Assembly (NCBI GenBank): GCA_016932575.1
Contig: JAFGCO010000012.1
Coordinates: 1 to 56,918, forward strand
From: a bacterium
GTDB taxonomy: Bacteria > Zhuqueibacterota > QNDG01 > JAFGCO01
Length of the DNA: 56,918 nt
Reading direction: 5' to 3'
Notes under the pieces: generated by a model
Seen by the model: only the letters and a program-made list of their open reading frames with translations
Database searches by the model: none
What the model was told of the DNA's origin: nothing
Shown here: piece after piece, positions 9,897-19,450 of the stretch
Numbering within the stretch: the first letter of the stretch is position 1
Layout: every line of letters starts with the position of its first letter
Translations under genes and position numbers: made by a program

Positions 9897-11954
9897 ATGG
9901 TGAAGACGCTTATGAATAGTGCATTTATCGTGTGGCGTTGGGGAGACCGGGAAATCGAAGACCCCAAACTTCTCCGTCAGCAGTTGCAGGAGATACACGC
10001 CAAAGGATTTTCAGGTGTCGTCGTGGCACTTTGGGAAACACGATATGAAGTGATTGACCATAAAGTGGTGGTGGCCGTTGCCCAGGCCAGTCAATGGGCC
10101 AAGGCCCGGGGAATGACCTTCTGGTTTCAGGCAGATCCCAGGCAAGCCTCGCGCAGCCTGATTACTCAAACCGGCGAGCGTACCCAGAACCTGATAGTTA
10201 CCTGCACATCTGAAAATGGATTGGATCCTGAAAACATCAATCTTGTGCAGGTACAGCATCAGAAATTCAACCTGCGTTATGATTTTCCCAAATGTCAGCA
10301 TTCGCATATCGTTCAGGAAGTATCCCTTTATTTTGAACCCTCCGGACTGGAACGTGTTTTTATGTTTCGAATGTCGGGCGGCTGTGTGGTCCAATCTTCG
10401 ATTATTGATATTACCGGCATGTCCCGGTTATTTGCCAATATGGATGAAGGGTATGTGGAAGTGTTCGGTGAAGTCAGTGTGCCTGCGGATGAAATATGGT
10501 GGGTGATGGGATTCCCCCGGTTTGATACGAATTTGACAGATTTTGCAGGCCGGCAAAGCCGGGAAGCGCTTAAAGACCTGGTTGAAGATTTGTTCGATGT
10601 AAGCGCATATATTGACGGTATTACCTGGGATAATTCCGGTTATTGCGGCGATGTTGGACGTTTTCCTGTAAGTGAATCTATCTATAAGGCGTTTATTGCC
10701 GAATATGGTTATGATCTTCGTGATGTATTGCTGGCACTGGTGCTGGAATACGATGATGAGTTTCATGTTCATGTCCGACAGGATTATTATAATTTGCTTA
10801 TGCAGATTGTATATGGTGCTCAAGCTGAATTATTTGCTCTTTTCCGTGGATTTTTTGGTGAAATTGACAACACCATGCCGCATGCTTGGCATGCCGGACA
10901 ATCATTGTCCCACGATCTGGTCTGTGGCAATGTTGATCCCTGGGAGGGATTGTTCACTCAGGGCTCGGGTATGACTCTGATCGGGCGTTCCGAAACCATG
11001 CAAACGGGATTTGATTCCATGGTATCCAGGTTGATATTAAGCCGCAGCCTCGCTGTTTTTTCCAACCGAAAAAGATCTTTTACCAGCTTGTCGGAATTTG
11101 ATTTCGGATCGGAAGAAGCGGAATGCTGGACCGATCTGATGGCTATGTTTTCACTCCACTGGCTGGTGAAGGCCTATGGCCATGAGGGTAAATTCGGTAT
11201 TCCCTGTTTTCAGGAAGTGATTTTTCCCACGCATCCTTTATGGAATAAAATGGAGCGGTTGAATGCAAAAATGGATCATATCGGAGAACTCACAGGTTAT
11301 GCACAGCCGGAATCCAACGTGCTCCTGGTGTATCCTGTGGATTCAATTACAACTGCGGACTTTCAATCCGCGGAAATCATGATTGAAGCGGTGCATGCAC
11401 TGATCAGCCGGTTGATGAAGGCAGGTATTCAAATCGATGTGGTTTCTCCGAAGATATTAAAAGAAGGGCGGCTGATTCAGGAACAATTGCGGATCAGATA
11501 TCGTCTGTATTCAGCTGTCATTTATCCCTATCCCGAAATATTGGATCCGGATGTCCTGGAATTGATTACTGTGATGCAGCGTCTCGGATTTAAAATTTTA
11601 CTTGGAGGAGAGCGCCCGTTTTATACAACCACAGGGAAACGCATTCCGCATGAATTTGCGGTATGTTTTGATCCGGAAGATAACAATGTTTCATCTATGA
11701 TTTCAGAGGCTGATCTGCCAATTATTCAGGCTCCAAGCGGCTCGATGGCGACAAAAATTTTAAGAGGAGTAGAGGCTTACTATATGATCAGACCTTATGG
11801 TGTAGCCGGGTCTTTTCAGGGTGAATTCATCGACCGGAATATCCATTTTCATATTCCTAGAAGCGAGACGTTGGTTATTTATCATCGGGATGTGAATGAC
11901 CAAATCGTTAAATTGGACTGGCAGGAGGCACTTTCAGGTCTGGGTGCAAGATAA
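9897..11954 (+). CDS. Large glycosidase-like protein of unknown specificity
   Basis: About 685 residues from ATG 9897 (GGAG just upstream; in-frame starts at 9813 and 9840 lack such a site). No signal peptide is evident, so it is probably cytoplasmic. The N-terminal part (FIVWRWGDREI, LLRQQLQEIHAKGFSGVVV, MTFWFQADP) and the centre (GITWDNSGYCGD, TMPHAWHAGQ, VDPWEGLF, GMTLIGRSE) read like a TIM-barrel glycoside hydrolase of the GH106 or beta-galactosidase type, and the part from about residue 470 (NVLLVYPVDSITT) like the Rossmann-like domain that follows such barrels. Catalytic acids cannot be assigned. Its end overlaps the convergent Cys-rich gene by 21 bp. The family assignment is a guess from fold-like patterns. 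Confidence 0.5.
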   Translation: MVKTLMNSAFIVWRWGDREIEDPKLLRQQLQEIHAKGFSGVVVALWETRYEVIDHKVVVAVAQASQWAKARGMTFWFQADPRQASRSLITQTGERTQNLIVTCTSENGLDPENINLVQVQHQKFNLRYDFPKCQHSHIVQEVSLYFEPSGLERVFMFRMSGGCVVQSSIIDITGMSRLFANMDEGYVEVFGEVSVPADEIWWVMGFPRFDTNLTDFAGRQSREALKDLVEDLFDVSAYIDGITWDNSGYCGDVGRFPVSESIYKAFIAEYGYDLRDVLLALVLEYDDEFHVHVRQDYYNLLMQIVYGAQAELFALFRGFFGEIDNTMPHAWHAGQSLSHDLVCGNVDPWEGLFTQGSGMTLIGRSETMQTGFDSMVSRLILSRSLAVFSNRKRSFTSLSEFDFGSEEAECWTDLMAMFSLHWLVKAYGHEGKFGIPCFQEVIFPTHPLWNKMERLNAKMDHIGELTGYAQPESNVLLVYPVDSITTADFQSAEIMIEAVHALISRLMKAGIQIDVVSPKILKEGRLIQEQLRIRYRLYSAVIYPYPEILDPDVLELITVMQRLGFKILLGGERPFYTTTGKRIPHEFAVCFDPEDNNVSSMISEADLPIIQAPSGSMATKILRGVEAYYMIRPYGVAGSFQGEFIDRNIHFHIPRSETLVIYHRDVNDQIVKLDWQEALSGLGAR

Positions 11955-12797
11955 TCCCGCTTTTTTGTTTGCCCGCATATAGCAATAATCAGGATCCGCG
12001 ATCCCCTTTATACAAAATAAATTACGAAAATGCTGAGGTGGATTTTTGCTTAAATCTGTTGTATCGGTAAGTGCGCCCCAGGGGCAGTTAATGCAGTTTT
12101 CCGGCTGGTCAGGAAGCAATGTGGCTGTACGGATGGCAACCAGCGCCTTGTCTTTTTGCCAGCGTTTGCCCCATCCTTTTGTCAGTATTTCAATAGTGCC
12201 GGGCTTATGAATTACAATACGGCCCCTATCTTCACGTACTTCTCCTGACATTTCAACTTTCATTTTCGGAATGAAGCGGTAGGTCTGCATCAGGCGGTCT
12301 GAAATACGAACATAAAAAGTGTCTTCAAAAACATCCATACCGATGAATCCTCGCTTGAAGATCAGCAGATATCCCCGGAGTTTTACATGATTTTCATGAT
12401 TATATATCGACCGTTCGAACCAGGGCTTGACAATTTGAATACGCCCGGCAATTGGCAAACGTTTAAAACGCACTGCATCGAGCCAGGTCTCAAAATTTTC
12501 CAGATCTTCTAAAAAATCGGTATAATCTGCTTCTGATAGTAAACATGTTGGTTGAAGATGGACTTTTTCTTCCATGTAATATGTGCATCCCTTGCAGTTT
12601 TTACCCACATAGTGATACTTATGAATACAGGATTCACCTTTTTCAAACCGGCTGCACCGCCATAAAAAGTACAGACAGCCCTGCGGATAACATCCCTTTT
12701 CTTTAAGCACATGATATACGGAGACACGTCCCTGAAAACGCTTGTGGGCATCCTGGCTGCATCGGAAAACATCCAGACGTTTATATGGATTCTTCAT
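11934..12797 (-). CDS. Cys-rich protein of unknown function
   Basis: A 287-residue protein that I do not recognise. The N-terminal ~85 residues hold eight or more cysteines in spaced pairs (CYPQGC, C-x3-x3-C, NCKGCTYY), and the C-terminus has another set (PENCINCPWGA, LFCIKGIADPDYCYM). Such clusters suggest bound metal or Fe-S, but this is inference. The middle (IKPWFERSIYNHENHVKLRGYLLIFKR-like strands) looks like a beta-rich domain. Its ATG overlaps the stop of the upstream UPF0282-type gene by 4 bp (ATGA), so the two are translationally coupled and probably act together. It converges with the glycosidase-like gene. Confidence 0.75.
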   Translation of the reverse strand: MKNPYKRLDVFRCSQDAHKRFQGRVSVYHVLKEKGCYPQGCLYFLWRCSRFEKGESCIHKYHYVGKNCKGCTYYMEEKVHLQPTCLLSEADYTDFLEDLENFETWLDAVRFKRLPIAGRIQIVKPWFERSIYNHENHVKLRGYLLIFKRGFIGMDVFEDTFYVRISDRLMQTYRFIPKMKVEMSGEVREDRGRIVIHKPGTIEILTKGWGKRWQKDKALVAIRTATLLPDQPENCINCPWGALTDTTDLSKNPPQHFRNLFCIKGIADPDYCYMRANKKAGLSCTQT

Positions 12798-13675
12798 CGC
12801 CGGGAAACCGGTTCGTCTTGGTAAAGTTTTTTACGGCGGGCTTCAAAAAAGTCGTTATTTTCTCCACGATATTCTGCAGCGGTTTGTATGGTGATTTTTT
12901 TATACTGACCCAGTTTTAAGAATGGTGTCATCTTATACTGCCATTTTAAATCACGGGTGATATGGTGGTCGAGAATGATATTTTTCAGCGGTGTCGCAGT
13001 CATCATTTGTTCCATCATTGAAATAAATTGCTCAATTCTGTCCGTACGGGAAGTATTGCTTCTCGAACTGGTGTCTGGTCCGTCCAGGTATAAAAATGTG
13101 GGATTTTGTTTTATCATCCATTCTAAAATCGATTGCTGGAACAATCCTTCGATATTGGAAGAAAAAATAAACGTTTCATTTCCATGAGAAATAGAAACCG
13201 GAACAACGAAATCTTCTTGTTCATCGTGGCTGCTTCGGACGGGTTTGGAAAAAACCAACCGAAGATTGTTGAGTTCAAAGATTCGATTGTCCATATAAAT
13301 TGTGTCTTTCGTCAATCCTTTAATTTGATTAAGAAATTGAAAAGCCCTTTTTCGTCGGGGCGCGCGAATATGAACGTTGGGATTTTGCATAAAGATCAGT
13401 TTGTCACGATAAATATCTATCAGTTCATCGGAAAAGTGATCCGAGTGAAAACAAGTGATGATGATGGCATGCGAGGATCCGGCAAACAGATGAATGCGTT
13501 CCATGTGTTTTTGAAGGCGCCATTTCTCGAGTGGATGCGGAGGCAAGTGATATCGGGAGCCTGCCAGGCTGGCCCCGGGATCGATCAAGATCCGGAACCT
13601 GCCGCATTCTATATAAGTTGCCATAGAACGTGTGCCCATAGATTCGGCCGCCAATGGTATAATTTTTAATGACAT
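12794..13675 (-). CDS. UPF0282-type metallo-beta-lactamase-fold protein
   Basis: A 293-residue protein that starts KIIPLAAESMGTRSMATYIECG and continues ILIDPGASL and RYHLPPHPLE, the pattern of the UPF0282 (COG2248) family of predicted MBL-fold hydrolases, common in archaea. The metal motif normally HxHxDH here reads CFHSDH, so the first His is replaced by Cys; a later conserved LDHH (about residue 245) is present. The reaction is unknown. It overlaps the Cys-rich gene downstream by 4 bp. Confidence 0.75.
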   Translation of the reverse strand: MSLKIIPLAAESMGTRSMATYIECGRFRILIDPGASLAGSRYHLPPHPLEKWRLQKHMERIHLFAGSSHAIIITCFHSDHFSDELIDIYRDKLIFMQNPNVHIRAPRRKRAFQFLNQIKGLTKDTIYMDNRIFELNNLRLVFSKPVRSSHDEQEDFVVPVSISHGNETFIFSSNIEGLFQQSILEWMIKQNPTFLYLDGPDTSSRSNTSRTDRIEQFISMMEQMMTATPLKNIILDHHITRDLKWQYKMTPFLKLGQYKKITIQTAAEYRGENNDFFEARRKKLYQDEPVSRR

Positions 13676-13774
13676 CGCTGCTTATGAAGGTTTGTTAACA
13701 GGAAATACAAAAGAATTCAAATATCCCCGGGAACCATAAACCTTTCAGGGGATTGAGAATAAAAACAATAAATG

Positions 13775-15235
13775 TTAATAACGATAATGCTCAGGCTTAT
13801 AAGGCCCTTCTACAGGCACGCCAATATATTCGGCCTGCGCCTTTGTCAGTTTTGTCAGTTTTACGCCGATTTTTTTCAGATGCAGCTGAGCGACTTCTTC
13901 ATCAAGTTTTTTAGGCAGGCAATATACCTTCTTTTCATAGAAATCCCGGTTTTTCCAGAGATCAATCTGGGCCAGGGTTTGGTTTGAGAATGAATTGGAC
14001 ATCACAAAAGACGGATGCCCTGTGGCACAACCCAGATTAACAAGGCGCCCTTCAGCTAAAAGGAAGATTTCATGACCTTCCGGGAAACGGTACATATCTA
14101 CCTGTGGCTTGATATTGATTTTTTTAATTCCCGGATAGGTTTGTAGTTTTTCAACCTGAATTTCATTATCAAAATGACCGATGTTACACACAATGGCCCG
14201 ATTTTTCATTTTTGTCATGTGATCAATCCGGATAACATCTCTGTTGCCCGTGGCTGTGACATAAATATCACCGATTTCCAGTGCATCTTCTAGTGTGGTT
14301 ACTTCATATCCTGCCATAGCTGCCTGTAGCGCACATATGGGATCGATCTCTGTAACAAGTACGCGTGCCCCCAGAGCACGCAGTGATTGTGCAGATCCTT
14401 TCCCCACATCACCATATCCGCAAACCACAGCCACTTTACCTGCGATCATGACATCTGTTGCCCGTTTTATACCATCGGCAAGCGATTCGCGGCAACCATA
14501 TAAATTATCAAATTTGGATTTTGTCACTGAGTCATTCACATTGATGGCGGGAACGAGCAGCGATCCATTTTGCATGCGCTGATATAAGCGATTCACACCT
14601 GTTGTTGTTTCCTCAGATACACCTTTCCAGTCAGCCACTATCTGATGCCAGCGATGAGGATCCTTCCGATTAATATTTTTCAGCAGATCTTTGATGATCT
14701 GAATTTCTCTGGTTTCGGACGGTGTATTCACCCAATCATCGCCGTTTTCGAGTTCATAGCCCTTATGAATCAGCAAAGTAGCGTCCCCGCCGTCATCCAC
14801 AACCATATGCGGGCCTTTACCATCGGGCCAGGTCATGGCGCGATATGTATATTCCCAGTATTCTTGCAGAGATTCACCTTTGTAGGCAAAAACAGGGATT
14901 CCGGTTTGAACAATGGCCGCTGCCGCATGATCCTGCGTTGAGAAAATATTGCATGACGCCCATCGTACATCCGCGCCCAGCTCAGCAAGGGTTTCAATAA
15001 GCGCGGCTGTTTGAATGGTCATATGAAGAGAACCCATAATGCGAGCGCCATCCAGGGGTTTTTCCGGTGCGTATTTTTCCCGGATGGACATTAATCCGGG
15101 CATTTCATGTTCAGCGATCTGTATTTCCTTGCGCCCGAAGTCTGCCAGTCCGATATCTTTAATTTTATAATTCATCATACTGCCTTTGGGGATTGTCTGA
15201 TTAACCGTATCTGCTGATACGCTGGTTTTTTCCAT
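13775..15235 (-). CDS. ahcY: Adenosylhomocysteinase
   Basis: A 486-residue NAD-dependent enzyme that hydrolyses S-adenosylhomocysteine to adenosine and homocysteine, removing the inhibitor of methyltransferases. Seen: [18 protein letters not shown], substrate motif [16 protein letters not shown] loop [13 protein letters not shown] and the C-terminal PYKPEHYRY. It carries the ~40-residue insertion typical of many bacterial forms ([15 protein letters not shown] region). The start is ATG 15235 because AAGGTGG lies five bases upstream; the GTG nine bases further up overlaps that site. It lies 35 bp after metK on the same strand: a SAM-cycle pair. Confidence 0.97.
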   Translation of the reverse strand: MEKTSVSADTVNQTIPKGSMMNYKIKDIGLADFGRKEIQIAEHEMPGLMSIREKYAPEKPLDGARIMGSLHMTIQTAALIETLAELGADVRWASCNIFSTQDHAAAAIVQTGIPVFAYKGESLQEYWEYTYRAMTWPDGKGPHMVVDDGGDATLLIHKGYELENGDDWVNTPSETREIQIIKDLLKNINRKDPHRWHQIVADWKGVSEETTTGVNRLYQRMQNGSLLVPAINVNDSVTKSKFDNLYGCRESLADGIKRATDVMIAGKVAVVCGYGDVGKGSAQSLRALGARVLVTEIDPICALQAAMAGYEVTTLEDALEIGDIYVTATGNRDVIRIDHMTKMKNRAIVCNIGHFDNEIQVEKLQTYPGIKKINIKPQVDMYRFPEGHEIFLLAEGRLVNLGCATGHPSFVMSNSFSNQTLAQIDLWKNRDFYEKKVYCLPKKLDEEVAQLHLKKIGVKLTKLTKAQAEYIGVPVEGPYKPEHYRY

Positions 15236-15269
15236 GATATCCACCTTATGAATTGAAAGGTATGATGCG

Positions 15270-16406
15270 CTATGCTTTTTTCAAGGCGTCCGCATGTGTG
15301 GTTTTTTCCCAGGTAAAAACATCTTCGTTGCGGCCGAAATGACCATAAACAGAAGTTTTCCTGTAGATGGGGCGCCTTAAATCCAGTTGTTCAATCATGC
15401 CCTTGGGTGTCAAATCAAACACTTTTCTGACTTTTTTCTCAATTTCTTCATCCGGTATTTTTCCGGTTCCATTGGTGTCCACAAGAATAGAGACGGGTTC
15501 CGCAACACCAATAGCATAGGCAAGCTGTATTTTACATTCGTCTGCCAGGTCAGCAGCGACAATATTTTTTGCAATCCATCTTGCTGCATATGAAGCAGAT
15601 CGATCCACTTTTGTTGGGTCTTTGCCCGAAAAAGCGCCGCCGCCATGACTGCCGTATCCGCCGTAGGTGTCCACAATAATTTTTCTTCCAGTCAGCCCTG
15701 TATCGCCATGCGGACCGCCAATCACAAACCGACCTGTTGGATTGATAAAATAATTAATCTCCTTTTCATCCCGTAATTCTTCGGGGATTACCGGTTTAAT
15801 TACATGAGTAGTAATGTCTTGACGGATTTTTTCCATATCAATATCCGGATCATGCTGAGCTGCGATCACCACTGCATTGACTTTGACAGCTTTACCGTCT
15901 TTGTATAGTATCGAAACCTGACTTTTACCGTCCGGCCGCAAATAAGGCAAAACACCTTCTTTTCTCACCTGGGATAACTTTAATGTCAATTTATGTGCCA
16001 GAGTAATCGGAAGGGGCATCAGCTCCTTCGTTTCTCTGGTGGCAAAGCCAAACATCATTCCCTGATCTCCGGCGCCTTCACGATCCACACCCATGGCAAT
16101 GTCAGGAGATTGTTTCTGAATCGCATTCAGAACGGAACAGCTTTCATAGTCAAATCCATAATGCGGATTGGTATAACCGATATCCCTTATCACATTTCTG
16201 ACGAGTTCATGAATATCTACATAGGTTTCTGTCGTTATTTCACCACCGACGATTACCAGACCGGTTGTTAAAAAAGTTTCACAGGCCACACGGCCGTACG
16301 GATCGTCCTGAAAAACTGCGTCTAATACTGCATCCGATATCTGATCAGCCATTTTATCCGGGTGGCCTTCAGTCACAGATTCCGATGTAAAATAATGTAA
16401 TGCCAT
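15270..16406 (-). CDS. metK: S-adenosylmethionine synthetase
   Basis: A 378-residue enzyme that makes SAM from methionine and ATP. Seen: [49 protein letters not shown] and the P-loop-like [24 protein letters not shown] lies six bases before ATG 16406. It lies between ptsH and ahcY on the minus strand with short gaps, so the three are probably one transcript. No SAM riboswitch was seen upstream. Confidence 0.97.
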   Translation of the reverse strand: MALHYFTSESVTEGHPDKMADQISDAVLDAVFQDDPYGRVACETFLTTGLVIVGGEITTETYVDIHELVRNVIRDIGYTNPHYGFDYESCSVLNAIQKQSPDIAMGVDREGAGDQGMMFGFATRETKELMPLPITLAHKLTLKLSQVRKEGVLPYLRPDGKSQVSILYKDGKAVKVNAVVIAAQHDPDIDMEKIRQDITTHVIKPVIPEELRDEKEINYFINPTGRFVIGGPHGDTGLTGRKIIVDTYGGYGSHGGGAFSGKDPTKVDRSASYAARWIAKNIVAADLADECKIQLAYAIGVAEPVSILVDTNGTGKIPDEEIEKKVRKVFDLTPKGMIEQLDLRRPIYRKTSVYGHFGRNEDVFTWEKTTHADALKKA

Positions 16407-16427
16407 GGAATTCTCCTTAAATCCTGT

Positions 16428-16694
16428 TTATTGAATATCGTCCATCTTTCCTTCTAAAAATTTGCTCAACACATTAATGGCGTCTTTTTCGTCTGTTCCG
16501 TTTACTCTGATTGTTATTTTGCTTCCCTTTTCTGCGGCGAGCATTAAAACGCTTAAAATCGATTTGCCATTGACTTCAAAGCCATCTTTAATCAACTGGA
16601 TATTCGATTGATAATTGGCGGCCAGCTGGACAAATGCAGAAGCAGGCCGCGCATGAAGCCCCAGTTTATTTTGTATCGTCAATGTTCGTTCGAT
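16428..16694 (-). CDS. ptsH: HPr-type phosphocarrier protein
   Basis: An HPr of the PTS: phosphorylatable His in NKLGLHARPASAFVQL and the regulatory Ser region NGKSILSVLMLAAEKGS are both present. The full domain needs a start before the only standard in-frame start (TTG 16682), which has no ribosome-binding site. An AAGGAG at 16707-16702 is followed by ATT (16697) and ATC (16694) codons in frame, and no ATG, GTG or TTG lies between the upstream stop (16715-16713) and 16682. An ATC or ATT start giving (M)ERTLTIQNKLGLHARPA fits the family best. It precedes metK by 21 bp. No other PTS gene is in view, so it may have a regulatory role. Confidence 0.85.
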   Translation of the reverse strand: MERTLTIQNKLGLHARPASAFVQLAANYQSNIQLIKDGFEVNGKSILSVLMLAAEKGSKITIRVNGTDEKDAINVLSKFLEGKMDDIQ

Positions 16695-16755
16695 AATTAT
16701 GCTCCTTTTTATTCAGACAAATATTGTATTAAATATTTACTTAAAAATCAAGTAT

Positions 16756-16790
16756 AAAAAAGCCATTCGATATTGTTGAATGGCTTTTTT
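16756..16790 (-). terminator. Hairpin terminator between the polyprenyl synthase gene and ptsH
   Basis: AAAAAAGCCATTC (16756-16768) pairs with GAATGGCTTTTTT (16778-16790). Read on the minus strand it gives a stem followed by T, ending the fni-polyprenyl synthase transcript before ptsH. It is symmetrical and could work both ways. Confidence 0.88.
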
Positions 16791-16837
16791 ACTATGGCAA
16801 TTTATACAATCCGCCGTCTCCAGCGGCGGTAATTGAC

Positions 16838-17815
16838 TTACATCACACGGTCACGAATTTTCACTGCAAAAGATTCCAGAATGTTTCTGGATTCACCGGC
16901 TTTTAATTTTAAAAGGCAGCGGATTGCGCGTTCGACTCTCTGAGTTACCATGTTTCGCGTGTTTTGCAGTGTGCCTGTTTCATTGAAGAGCTGCTGAATG
17001 GTGTGAATGTCCGCTTCGGATAATCGGTCTTTTTGAAACAGCCGACGATAATATTTTTTTTGATCACTGGTGGCGCTATGCTCAAAATGAATAGTGAGAC
17101 AGGTCTGTTTTTTCTGTATTAAATCACTGCCTCGGGGTTTCCCGAAAACTGTTTCTTCAGAGATAAGATCGAGCAGATCATCCTGAATTTGAAAAGCCAT
17201 TCCAAGTTCTTTTGCAAATCCTCTCAGGCTTTTCGCTTCTTTTTGAGTGCCATTGCCAAGGATGACACCCATTTCACAGGAGACTTCCAGCAGTTTGGCC
17301 GTCTTTTTATAAATCATGTTCAGGTATTCATCGAGAGTGACGGATGCTTGATTTTCGAAAGTCTTGTCCAGAGCCTGACCTTCACAAAGCACCAGCAGTC
17401 CTTCAGTGAACAGTTTTATAACGGGAATCAATTGCTCGTGTTCAGTTTGCAGCAGTTTTTGATAGGCCATGGTAACCAGACCGTCCCCTGCCAGTATTGC
17501 CGTGGGTTCGTCCCATTGTACATGGACTGTGGGTTGTCCTCGACGCATATTATCATGATCCATAATATCGTCATGGACCAGTGTAAAAGTGTGCAGAAGT
17601 TCAATGGCCACTGCGGCTGGCAAACACGTATAAGCATCTCCTCCCACAGCCTCGGCTGACAGCAATAACAGCATCGGGCGGATTCGCTTTCCTCCTGAGC
17701 GGAGAAGGTGGGCCATAGGCCGGTAAAGACTGCGTGGCTCCCGATTTTCGAAAAGAGCCCGGATGCTGTTTTCAATGTGCTGTTGAAGTGTTTGAATGCG
17801 TTCGGATGAATCCAT
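16838..17815 (-). CDS. Polyprenyl diphosphate synthase (FPP/GGPP synthase family)
   Basis: A 325-residue trans-prenyltransferase that adds C5 units to an allylic diphosphate. Both Asp-rich Mg-binding motifs are visible: VHDDIMDHDNMRRGQPTVH (first, DDxxxD form) and FQIQDDLLDL (second). GGKRIRPMLLLLSAE near the start is the IPP-binding region. Chain length (farnesyl, geranylgeranyl or longer) cannot be fixed from the sequence. It lies 16 bp downstream of fni, so the gene that makes DMAPP and the gene that uses it share a transcript. Confidence 0.93.
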   Translation of the reverse strand: MDSSERIQTLQQHIENSIRALFENREPRSLYRPMAHLLRSGGKRIRPMLLLLSAEAVGGDAYTCLPAAVAIELLHTFTLVHDDIMDHDNMRRGQPTVHVQWDEPTAILAGDGLVTMAYQKLLQTEHEQLIPVIKLFTEGLLVLCEGQALDKTFENQASVTLDEYLNMIYKKTAKLLEVSCEMGVILGNGTQKEAKSLRGFAKELGMAFQIQDDLLDLISEETVFGKPRGSDLIQKKQTCLTIHFEHSATSDQKKYYRRLFQKDRLSEADIHTIQQLFNETGTLQNTRNMVTQRVERAIRCLLKLKAGESRNILESFAVKIRDRVM

Positions 17816-17831
17816 AGGAAGGTTTATTGAT

Positions 17832-18863
17832 TCAAATCGAAAACTGGCTGGACCGATAGAGGATTTCTTTTTTGGCCAACTCTTTTATAGACCGGCACCC
17901 GGTGAGAAACATGGCCATGCGTAATTCTTCCTTCCAGTGATCCAGCACTTCTACCAAACCTTCTGTTCCGCGTGATTCAGCGATGGAAAGAAACGGCCTG
18001 GCAGCACCACAGATTTCGGCTTTTAAAGCCAGGGCCTTGGCCATGGTCAGTCCACTGTCAATGCCCCCTGATGCAATGATAGTGAGATGGCTGATTGTTG
18101 AAACCATCTGCAGAGAGTCTGCTGTCGGGATACCCCAATCCCAAAAGCTTTGAGCAAGCTGAGCATTGGCACCTCGGTGATATTCCATTCCCGCCCAGGA
18201 TGTTCCGCCTGCACCGGCGATGTCCAGAATTTTAACACCTGCGTTTTTTAATTTCCATGCAGTTTCAACAGACAGGCCGCAGCCGATTTCTTTGGCGATA
18301 ATCGGGATTTTCAGGGCCTTGGCCAGAGTCTCGATTCCTTTCAGTACACCTTTAAAATGGCCATTCCCTTCAGGCTGCAATATTTCCTGCAGGGGATTCA
18401 GATGCACAGCCAGTGCATCTGCTTCAATGGAATCCACCAGCTTCTGAAAAACATCCTGATTCACTTCTCCCGTAACCTCTTCAGCGCCGATATTACCGAT
18501 AATCACGGCGTCCGGGGCGGTTTTTCGCACAATCTTATAGGTTTCAAGATGCGTGTCGTCTTCGATAGCCTGCCGCTGGCTCCCGATACCCAGAGCCACC
18601 TGTTTTTCCTGGGCAACTTCGGCGAGTATCCGGTTGATTTCAAGAGCGCCGTCAAATCCGCCTGTCATGGCAGAGATCATCATGGGAAAGGAAAGCGGCT
18701 TGCTGAGGAATTCAACGTCGGTGGCTACTTCGTCGAAATCCAGCTCGGGCAGGGCACAATGGATAAAATCGAATTTTTCAAATCCTGTGGTTTTCGTCCT
18801 GAAGCGCACATCCTGATTCAGTGCAATATCGATGTGTTCTTTTTTTCGTTTGGATACAGTCAT
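17832..18863 (-). CDS. fni: Type 2 isopentenyl-diphosphate delta-isomerase
   Basis: A 343-residue FMN- and NADPH-dependent enzyme that interconverts IPP and DMAPP. Seen: RKKEHIDIAL start, the FMN-barrel motif PMMISAMTGG, GIGSQRQAIED, AVHLNPLQEILQPEGNGHF, KEIGCGLS, GAGGTSWAGME and ASGGIDSG. It heads a two-gene isoprenoid unit with the polyprenyl synthase. Length is typical (330-350). Confidence 0.95.
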   Translation of the reverse strand: MTVSKRKKEHIDIALNQDVRFRTKTTGFEKFDFIHCALPELDFDEVATDVEFLSKPLSFPMMISAMTGGFDGALEINRILAEVAQEKQVALGIGSQRQAIEDDTHLETYKIVRKTAPDAVIIGNIGAEEVTGEVNQDVFQKLVDSIEADALAVHLNPLQEILQPEGNGHFKGVLKGIETLAKALKIPIIAKEIGCGLSVETAWKLKNAGVKILDIAGAGGTSWAGMEYHRGANAQLAQSFWDWGIPTADSLQMVSTISHLTIIASGGIDSGLTMAKALALKAEICGAARPFLSIAESRGTEGLVEVLDHWKEELRMAMFLTGCRSIKELAKKEILYRSSQFSI

Positions 18864-18945
18864 GATTTTAAATATAGTAAAATTATCCTGTGAATCAAGA
18901 AAAATCCATGTACATATTAAAATAAATTTTATTAAAATCCTTTGA

Positions 18946-19374
18946 TTACTTTTTCTTGGAACCCCATTTCATGATTTCGATTTTAACCGGCAGAATGCCT
19001 TGATTGAGGCCGTCAAGCAAATCGGCCGCCTTGTATGAGAGGTCCAGAATACGGCCCTGAACAAAAGGTCCCCGGTCATTGATACGCACGATCACGCTTT
19101 TTTTATTACTTTGATTGGTTACCCGGCACACGGTTCCGAACGGCAGGGTCCGGTGGGCGGCGGTCAGCGCGTACATATTGAAAATTTCTCCGCTGGCGGT
19201 TTTTCTGCCATGAAATTTTTTTCCGTAGTAGGACGCCCTGCCGTAGAAAATCCGTTTGCTGCTGGAATCAGGTGAATGGACGGGATAGGTGCATTGCTGG
19301 ATACAAATGGATATGACTGTCCAAAGAACGAGGACGCCAATATTTTTATTGTTCATTGGTGCATCCGGTCTCAT
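18946..19374 (-). CDS. rlpA: RlpA-like septal ring lipoprotein
   Basis: 142 residues from ATG 19374, or 136 from ATG 19356; neither has a strong ribosome-binding site. The N-terminus has a hydrophobic run ending in IQQC, a possible lipoprotein Cys. The rest is the double-psi beta-barrel of RlpA: GRASYYGKKFHGRKTASGE, AAHRTLPFGTVCRVTN, VIVRINDRGPFVQGRILDLS. RlpA proteins bind or cleave denuded peptidoglycan; the conserved Asp in NDRGP is present. No SPOR domain is attached. It is probably a single-gene unit. Confidence 0.9.
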   Translation of the reverse strand: MRPDAPMNNKNIGVLVLWTVISICIQQCTYPVHSPDSSSKRIFYGRASYYGKKFHGRKTASGEIFNMYALTAAHRTLPFGTVCRVTNQSNKKSVIVRINDRGPFVQGRILDLSYKAADLLDGLNQGILPVKIEIMKWGSKKK

Positions 19375-19450
19375 ATGAATATATATTTATATTACCCTGA
19401 AATTTCTGTATTGTCAACCGAAATTTCAGGGATTCATTTAAAAGTGACTG

